Positions 56,601 through 64,000 of a DNA stretch of 64,000 bases are shown here, piece by piece (position 1 is the first letter of the stretch; each line of letters opens with the position of its first letter). Made by a program: the position numbers and the translations under genes. Below the pieces are notes generated by a model. The model had not been told where the DNA came from. It made no database searches and saw only the letters and a program-made list of their open reading frames with translations. Source of the stretch: Edolisoma coerulescens (Eukaryota > Chordata > Aves > Passeriformes > Campephagidae); NCBI GenBank assembly GCA_013397115.1, contig VWZW01001044.1, forward strand, positions 249,328 to 313,327. The letters run 5' to 3'.

Positions 56601-57572
56601 TTATTCAGCAAGTGGTTGACTGAAAGTCTGGAAATACATTTAAAAAAAAAAACCTGTTCTGGTAATTGCAACCTCAGACTTTGAAATGCAGCTTTTTCTT
56701 ACATTTCCAAGAATAGAAACTCAGCCTCCAAAAATAAATGAAACCCAGCATCCATTGCCATGGTTTTCAGCGCTTGGAATGGTGGATTTGTCCTTGAGGA
56801 GCAAAGGTGCAGCAGCTATTTTGGGGAGGGAAGATGTGGAGTGGGGATGAAATGGATGCAGAGCTGCTCTGGGCAGGCTCGTTTTAAACATCAGAACTGC
56901 TTCGTGTGTGTCGTCTGGATGGCTCCATGGAGCCTGAAAGGTCAGGATAAAGAGGAGGAAAAATAAGCAGCTCGAAAGGGATGACAGTGATTAAAATATT
57001 TAGCGAAGGAATGCGTTCATTTGGGATTCTTTGCAATTGGAAAGAAAGCTGCTGTTCTGGATGTGCCTATAGTGCAGGTGCACACCCTGCAGGTCAGGCT
57101 CCTTCCAGGCTCTTCCCTGCTTCTTATTAATCCACATCTTCCTGCAAAAAATGTCCCTTCTTGTTCAGGGCCTTTGATCCCAAACCGTGGCTCCTTGGGA
57201 AGCACAGGGGTTCCCGTGGAGTTTGCACATCAAACTCCTGTGCAGGGGGAAGGAGCAGCAGGGCTGGATTTCTGCTGCCTTCCCGTGTCACTCCACCATT
57301 TCCTGCCCTCTGCTTTGCTTGTTTGGTGTCATTTTTGTCATTCCCTGTTTGCCATTCCCTGTCTCCTTGCTTCCCAATGCCATCAGAGTGCTGGAGGCCA
57401 CTTCCCTGCCCCTGGCACCAGGTGGGCACTTGGCCCTGCTCTGCCTGGTGGCCGCTCTGGTGTGGCAGGGACCTCTCCAACAGTACAGGGAATAAATAAC
57501 GTGATGGCAACAGATCCCCAGGGGTTCTGTGCTTGATGGAAGATATCCCCGAGGGACTTTTGATGTGGGTAT
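47641..57572. other. Probable first intron of CACHD1 (inferred), nearly CR1-free
   Basis: These 10 kb have no clear CR1 copy and no recognised exon. The unique AT-rich part at 47880-48130 has an octamer ATGCAAAT at 48002-48009. A motif at about 48786 (TTGTCCTGGTTTAGGGGGGG) resembles the start of some avian LTRs, but nothing supports an element. Frames up to 170 codons are unsupported. Intron status depends on the CACHD1 reading of the island. Confidence 0.4.
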
Positions 57573-57840
57573 TGAGTGATAGGAGAAGGGGGAATGGCTT
57601 GAAAGTGAAAGAGAACAGGTTTAGATGAAAGATTTGGAGGAGGTTGTTCCCTGTGAGGCCCTGGCACAGGGTGCCCAGAGCAGCTGTGGCTGCCCCTGGA
57701 TCCCTGGCAGTGTCCAAGGCCAGGTTGGACATTGGGGCTTGGAGCAGCCTGGGATGGTGGAAGGTGTCCCTGCCCATGGCAGGGGTGGAATGAGATGATC
57801 TTTAAGGTCCTTCCAACCCAAACCAGCCTGGAATTCTCTG
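57573..57840 (+). mobile_element. CR1 LINE 3' end fragment
   Basis: Sense GAGTGATAGGAGAAGGGGGA, GAGGCCCTGGCACAGGGTGC, GGCTGCCCCTGGATCCCTGG, GGATGGTGGAAGGTGTCCCT and GATCTTTAAGGTCCTTCCAA end at CCAGCCTGGAATTCTCTG. The terminus is present. Frames of 200 codons on the minus strand here are antisense CR1. Confidence 0.9.
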
Positions 57841-59816
57841 TTCCTGGCAGGAATCTGGATGGATGAAGTGCACACCTGACAATGGTTTGCATGACAAACC
57901 CCAGCAGTTCTGCAACCACCCGCTCTTCCTCCTTGTCCCATGAGGAACTGGGCTGGAGTTTTGCTGCTGCTGCTGGTTGACAACATTCCATTTAAATCCT
58001 GAAAATAGATTCACAGCCTGTTTGGGATCCTTGCTCAGAAATGAAGTTATAGCCAGTGTCAGCATCAGGCCCTAAGTCTAAAAATATATTTAAAATATGG
58101 AAACCTTGCTATAGCAAGGCTGTGGTTTGCACAGGCCGGAATGCAAAGCTGGCCCACAGCCACACCCACGCTGGGGAGGATTCTCAACTTCTGGTTTGCT
58201 TTGATGATATAGAAAGAAAAAAGAGATTATTTTTTTTAAAAATTAGTTTTTCAAAAATATTTTTTTCCTTTGGTGGACAGAAGATCATTTGCTTTCTCAC
58301 AGAGCTGGCAGGAGTCTATACCTACCTTAGTTACTCAAAATCTCAGGAGATGCCGAGCCCCTGTGCGAAAAGGACAGAGAGGGAAAAGATGGAGAAAGAG
58401 GATAAAGTGGCTGTGTAGTGCTTTGGTGTTGATAAGGGCAGGAGTGGCAGCTCACCAGTTCATCCTGATCCAGGGCGTAACAGCAAGATCTGATCTATTA
58501 TTTAATTATTTATTAACTATCTGTTCCCAACCTGCCAGAGCAGTGATTACCGTGTCCTCAGAGCATCGTGTTTGGTGCAGGAACGCTGTCAGGGCTTGAA
58601 TCCTCCTTTCCTTGTTTTCCTGAACAGTGTGAGGTGCCTGAGTGTCACCAAATAAAGAAATGGAAGCATTAAAACATGGAAAATCCACGTTCAGCTGTCA
58701 TAGCGGGTACCAGGCCTATCTGAGTGTTACTCAGAGGAGCTGTGCAGCATTCCCAGCTCCTCATTTCAAATCCCAGTTTTCCAGCTATGGACTTAAAAAT
58801 CTTATTGTGCAGCTGAGTTAGTGACTGAGCCTTCACTTTATAATCACTTTATAAAACGTCTGCACGTTACTGGGACGTGTTTAATGGACACACGGCCCAG
58901 ATGAAAGGGCTCTTTGTGGCAGGAGGCTTTTGTGCCTTCCTGGATCTCTCAGCAATTCCTGCAGAGCTTCCCAAGTCTGGCTGACACGGAGCGGCCGAGG
59001 AAAAGCCCTTGTGGCTTTCAGCTTGAGTGGAGAATAATGGGGAGCAGGATGGGAGTGGGGGAGGGCTCTGGCTGGGGGGGCACTGAACTCTCCAGTTCCT
59101 CCTTCCCCAGCTGGGGCTTTGCATTCCCAATGACCTCGGCCTTCCTGGGAAGCACAGCCGGGATTGTGGCAGCAACAGCAGCCTCCACACCTGGGCACAC
59201 TGGGACAACTTTTCTCAGTCCCTTTATTTCTCTGGTTTGTCTGTAGTGGCCACTTACCACAACAGCATTTGATTTATTTATTTTTTGTTTTTCAACTGAG
59301 ATTTGGTGTTGTCTTTCATCTTCTATTTAATCTCTCAGCTACATTTCGTTTCCTGTCTGTGGTTCTTAAAAAATCTTTTTCTAACCTTACCTTTCTTCCT
59401 CAAAAAAAAAGGCTTCAAGGTCATGGATATGTTCAGTTTGACCTGGCAATAATCTTCACAAGAACAAGAATTTAGTGGATGTATATTTAACTTTCCATTA
59501 GCAAAAAGAGTAAAACTTCAGCAAAAAAAAATGCTGGAGTTGTCTGATAAAGACGTCTCTTTTTGCATTGTTGCTCATTCACGTGGTGCTCTGTGGGGCT
59601 GGAAGCAGAGAGAGCTTCAAAACCTGCAAAAACCTCAGGAAATCTATTCCAGTTTGGAAATGGCTGAGTAAAGATGAAGTAAAAGAAGACTGTTAACCAA
59701 AGAAAAAAACAAAAAAGGTGGGGGTGAGGGAATGTACACAAGAAAATCCACGTATTTAATTAAATTAGAAATTGGATAGATGTGGTTGGAGTAGGGTTTC
59801 TAGTTTGGTCAGATCC

Positions 59817-60038
59817 CAGAATCATTAAGGTTGGAAAAGCCCTCCCAGCCCATCAAGTCCAAGCTGTGCCCGATGCCCACCTTGTCCCCAGCCCAGAGCT
59901 CTGAGTGCCACTTCCTTGGCCGCGTTCCTTGGACACCTCCAGGGATGGGCTCTCCAAACCTCCCTGGGCAGTTCCAATCCCTGACCACCCTTTCCAGGAA
60001 GAAATTCCTGCTGATGTCCAACCTAGACCAGCCCTGGT
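59817..60038 (-). mobile_element. CR1 LINE 3' fragment, divergent subfamily
   Basis: Antisense CAGAATCATTAAGGTTGGAA, AAGCCCTCCCAGCCCATCAA, GGACACCTCCAGGGATGGGC and CCTTTCCAGGAAGAAATTCC end at ATGTCCAACCTAGACCAGCC. The phrase CTGATGTCCAACCTAGACC marks a different CR1 subfamily from the other copies here. Confidence 0.85.
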
Positions 60039-62206
60039 GGGAAAGGGTGGTGTCCCCTGTTGGTGTGCAAACACTGCTTACATATTCCCAAGAAAACATC
60101 CCGGTTAGGAAGAGCTTGTGCTTGGGTAGCTCCAGCCAGATGTGTGTGGATCCCAGCAGTGCCTGTGGTGAACCTCACCTCGCTCCTGGTCTCGGGCACC
60201 AGCTGCCTGTCTCCATCTGATCCGTGTGCTTGCCCATGGTTTTCCAGCTGTGGCCACGCTGGAGACTCCGTCATGCCAGGAGAGAGCCAAAGTTGTTCTG
60301 TCTGGCTGGAGCTGAGCGTCTGTAGCTTCTCCAAGGGCAGAGCTGTTGGTTGTGTGGTGGCTGAGGGCAAAAGCCAAGGGCTGGGCTACACCCAGGTGCC
60401 TTCAAAGGGATTGGAAGGGAATTCAGTTGGAAAATGCTGCCAGAGGAACGTGCGTGGCCGCGGTGAACGGGAACGGGGTGAAAGGCAGTGGGCTGGGCTC
60501 TGTTCTTCTGGGACTTGAAAGCTCTTCTTGTCTTGGGATCAACCAAGGTGTTCTGCATTGATGTCATTGAGCTGGGTGAGCATTCCATGGGAATAATTGG
60601 AAGAAGCTTTTGGAGACTCAAAGCACTCAAGGCCTTTTAGCCAGGTGAACTTGTAGCATTTTCTGGATAAAGCAAATGAGGACCTTTCTAGGTGTGCTCA
60701 TAAATGGACGTGTTGCAGGTATTCCTCCATCTCCACTCACCAAGGAAAAGCTCTCACAGAAGTGAGATCCTTGATTGAATTCTTCTCTTAGAGCAGTTAT
60801 TTGTATTTCCCTGTTATCCCCCCCCCTTAATTTTCTGTGTTTAAAAAATTCCGTTATCTGGGAATGTGTGCAAATTTTTGGTATTTTTTTTCCTCTCCCT
60901 CTTTTTTTTTAATCAAAACACAAGAAAATCTGGCAAAGGACTAAGGTATTCTTATTTTTTTTGTTTTTAATTACCTCTATTTATGACTCATCTTAAGGAT
61001 AAAAAGCTCCCTGGTTCATGAACTTTCCCGTTTTTATTTTTCTTTTTAGTTTTGAGTACCGTCCTTAGCTCATTAGCTAGAATCTCCTATATAATTATCT
61101 ATAATTTTCTATCCCACTTGCTCAGTGAAATATTTAGAGAAACACACACTCCGTGGTAGTACTGTGAGCTGGGCTTTTAATTTTAAATTCTTCATTAATT
61201 TCACTGCATATTTGCTGGAAGTTTTGTGTTCTGCATGTGTGATCTTCAGTTTTTTAGGAGAGGCTTGAACAATGAACGGGAATCAGTTTCTACTTTGTCC
61301 GATGAAGATTTCTCATGAAAAATAATCTAATTTTCCTTTTCACACAGCTACTGCTTTGCAAGCTGGGATAAAAAATATTCATTTTTTTAATCAGGAAAAA
61401 AATCCCCTTATTATTACTGCTATTTTATTTTTGGTGACTGAAAAACTACAACAGGAAATGACCCCAGACACAGTTTCCATGACACCCTCTCACTTGAATC
61501 CAGTTTTCAAGCAGATGAAAGGCCCAAGCAGCCTTTTGATAGTGAGCAGCTAATTGGGTGCCTGATAGAGGCAGGTTTTTCTTGGGGAAAAAAATAAAGG
61601 AGCCAAGAAGTGGAACAGCTGTGTTTTGGTACATGTGTATAATCCCAGATAGAACTCTCCAAAGACAAGGAAATACAGTAATACCTCACTGAACGGAAAA
61701 TTAAGAATCTTCGAAAGCCTAAAAGTGGCTTTTTTGGGGGGAGCTGCTATTTAAAATAAAAGTCTGCTGGAACGAATGTGGTAATAAATAATGGGGTTGT
61801 AAAATCTGAGCAGAACCTCTTGTTCTGTGAGGTGTGGTGCTGGGTTTTGCTTCTGTCTGGGCAAGCAAATGGCAATTTGGTCTTTCTTCTGCATTTTTCC
61901 TTTGCTCAGTAAATTTCTACCCCAAAAAATGAGTGCTTGGAGGCTGTTTTCAGCTCTTCTGCTCTCAGATGAGCTGCAGGTCATGGCCTCCTCACATCTG
62001 ACCATGGCTGTGGCTCCTCCTCTACAAATGTGTGTTAAAAATGCCCCCGTGGAGAAGGAGAAGGTAGAAATTCCTCTTTTTGGTGGATAAATTTAAATCT
62101 GAGCAGCTTCTTCTGGTGGATGTTAACTTCCCTGTAACCTCTGTGCTGAACAACAACCTTCCAAGGCTTGGCAAAGGGGATAAATATTTGAAATAGTAGG
62201 AAATAA

Positions 62207-62262
62207 AATCACAGATTATTCTGAGTTGGCAGGGACCCACGAGGATCATAGAGTCCAACTCT
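62207..62262 (-). mobile_element. CR1 LINE 3' terminal scrap
   Basis: Antisense AATCACAGATTATTCTGAGT, then TGGCAGGGACCCACGAGGAT and CATAGAGTCCAACTC. This is the 3' terminus of the same type as the copy at 26670, reduced to about 55 bp. Confidence 0.8.
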
Positions 62263-62733
62263 TAAGTGAATGGCTCATGGAAGATCAAACCTTGGTGTAG
62301 CATGAGGACTTTATTTTGATAAATGGTTTGAATCTCAGGACTGGTTTTGATTTGAGGGACAAATGCTGAAGGAATCCTGTGAAGTTGAGTTGTGGAACGA
62401 GCTGTGACTGCTGAGGGTGCAGTTTCTGAGTCAAGTGGTGGGGTTTGCTCCTCCTGCAGCACCTGGGGGTGTCACAGGGCTTCGTCTGATGTGTTTTCTG
62501 TCACTTTGTGTGGGTTACCTTGGTTTTTCTGGGAAGTTTCAAATACCTGGACGGGAAAGTTGTAGGAACAGTCTAAAATGGGGAACTTGGGAGCTCTCTG
62601 TTGGTCCTGGAAGTGTTTCCAGCTGCTCAGTGCTGTTTCCGTGTGTTGTTTTCTCTTCCTGAAGTTTCCACGCAGAATATTTCATCTTCATTCTTCAAAC
62701 TAAGTGAAATAGTCTGGGTTTTATCTCCTGAAT

Positions 62734-62840
62734 ACGGGGCTTGGAGCAACCTGGTCTAGTGGAAACTGTCCCTGCCCATGGCATGGGGTGGAGCTGGATG
62801 AGCTTCAAGCTGTTCCACCCCAAACCAGTCTGGGATTCCA
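62734..62840 (+). mobile_element. Short CR1 LINE 3' end fragment
   Basis: Sense ACGGGGCTTGGAGCAACCTG, TAGTGGAAACTGTCCCTGCC and CACCCCAAACCAGTCTGGGA, ending TTCC. About 105 bp remain. Confidence 0.85.
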
Positions 62841-64000
62841 TAAATATCAAAGAAAGCATCTTTTTTTTTTAATGCAGGGGTGTAAAATTAATGTAAAATG
62901 AATCTTCAGAACAGGTGGAACAATAGCTGATTAACGGGGGGGTTGTGTTAAGTGCAGCTTTGGGGTTTTTATTAAACCAATATCTGTGTTTTCATTAGGG
63001 CTTTGTCAGCAGCTGAATCTCGCAGGTTGGGTTTTGTTGTTTTGTCTGGGTTTGTTTTGGTTTTGCCTTTCAGGGCAGTTTTAGTGCTTGATCAGGATAT
63101 GCCAAACTCTGCAAGCAAAACTCATTTTGCAACTTGTAAACTTAAAATGGCACTGACAGTGTAGAAACCACTTGTCTCATTTTGTCCTCTCTCTCGACAA
63201 GGAACACATCAAAATTAATTCAGGAATCATCTTTCCCCCAGGTTCTTCGACACTTTATGCATTTTTTAGCTTCATTGTAGGAGTCTCCTGCTCTTTTTTG
63301 GTTGTTTAAATGAGAGGATCCAATCACTTTAAAGGAATAGTAGCTCATGAATAATAATGGTGGAAATTGGGTGCAAATATATGAAAAAATATCCAGTTAA
63401 CATGAGCAGTTAGTGATTGCTGTGTTTATCAATCAGAATGCACTCCTAAACTGTCCTAAAATTCAGTAATTATCGTTTATTAATCCCTGACTTGGAGTTT
63501 GGGGAGGGTTTGGTTGGCATTCCATGATTTTTTAGGTTGATGCAGGGGTCACCTGCTCGTAATTCTGAACATGTGGAGCAGAGTAAACCCAAACACACCG
63601 TGGGACCTTTTCTGTCTGGAAAATTTATGTTTCCATGAGATAATGCTCAGCCTGGAAACATTTTGTGGATGAGAGTGGGAGCACATGGAGGAGGGAGCCA
63701 AGTCTGGCAAGTGGGGATGAGGGACTGCAGAGCCAGGAAATGTGGGAGAGTGGGAATTGGTGGGAGTGGTTACTTGGTACTTCGTGATATTGTTACAACG
63801 GCCACATTGTCATTTTAATTTTAAATTTTCCTTAAATTCTTACCATTTGTACAAAGTAAAATACAGGCAGCTGCTTCATATTGCCACTTATTCTTCATTC
63901 ATTTGCAAGTGAGAAACAGGAGCACATCCCATAATTTATAACCCTGATTTAATGTGCTGTGAGACACTGGAGAAAGGATTTTGCATCTCACAGCTTTCAG

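Larger units (their letters stand above)
57841..64000. other. Non-coding sequence with scattered CR1 pieces
   Basis: Apart from CR1 pieces at 59817, 62207 and 62734, nothing is recognised. T-rich stretches near 60870-61060 and AT-rich stretches near 61080-61210 show no gene signal. The window ends without a recognised exon. Confidence 0.45.

Noticed and set aside
57127..57991. Frames of about 200 codons on the minus strand
   Set aside because: They overlap and translate antisense CR1 sequence.

Overview
This is a vertebrate nuclear window, almost certainly from a bird and probably a songbird. One exon translates as the kinase and tail end of the receptor ROR1. The rest is mostly non-coding DNA carrying about two dozen fragments of CR1, the dominant avian LINE, plus one probable endogenous-retroviral LTR. 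Bird is well supported by the CR1 content. Songbird is a weaker inference from the style of the CR1 3' ends.

Layout. Positions 1-237 are the end of the last ROR1 intron, and 238-1662 is the terminal ROR1 coding exon: kinase-like domain, Ser/Thr-rich and Pro-rich tail, then stop. An AT-rich 3' UTR follows to about 3250, where two ATTAAA signals sit. From about 3.25 to 46.1 kb I recognise no protein-coding gene. This stretch holds CR1 pieces in both orientations, a G/T-rich minisatellite (13.5 kb), a solo-LTR-like element (17.5-18.1 kb), a polypyrimidine tract (18.7 kb), a small assembly gap (20.0 kb), a duplication bounded by single Ns (26.2-26.5 kb), a cluster of POU octamer motifs (29.2 kb), a 580-bp T-rich minisatellite (30.7-31.2 kb), and a short exon-like segment with good splice sites (38.43 kb).

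At 46.1-47.6 kb there is a CpG island interrupted by a 533-base gap. In other vertebrates the gene downstream of ROR1 on the same strand is CACHD1 (mammals also have UBE2U between them). The island is therefore best read as the CACHD1 promoter, with exon 1 largely lost in the gap. The 47.6-64 kb remainder would then be the start of its first intron. This is inference from synteny; no CACHD1 coding sequence is visible.

I found no operon, CRISPR array, rRNA or convincing tRNA, and no novel multi-gene system. The points most worth checking are the gap-interrupted CpG island, the likely false assembly duplication, the orphan exon candidate, the octamer cluster and the G-rich minisatellite.
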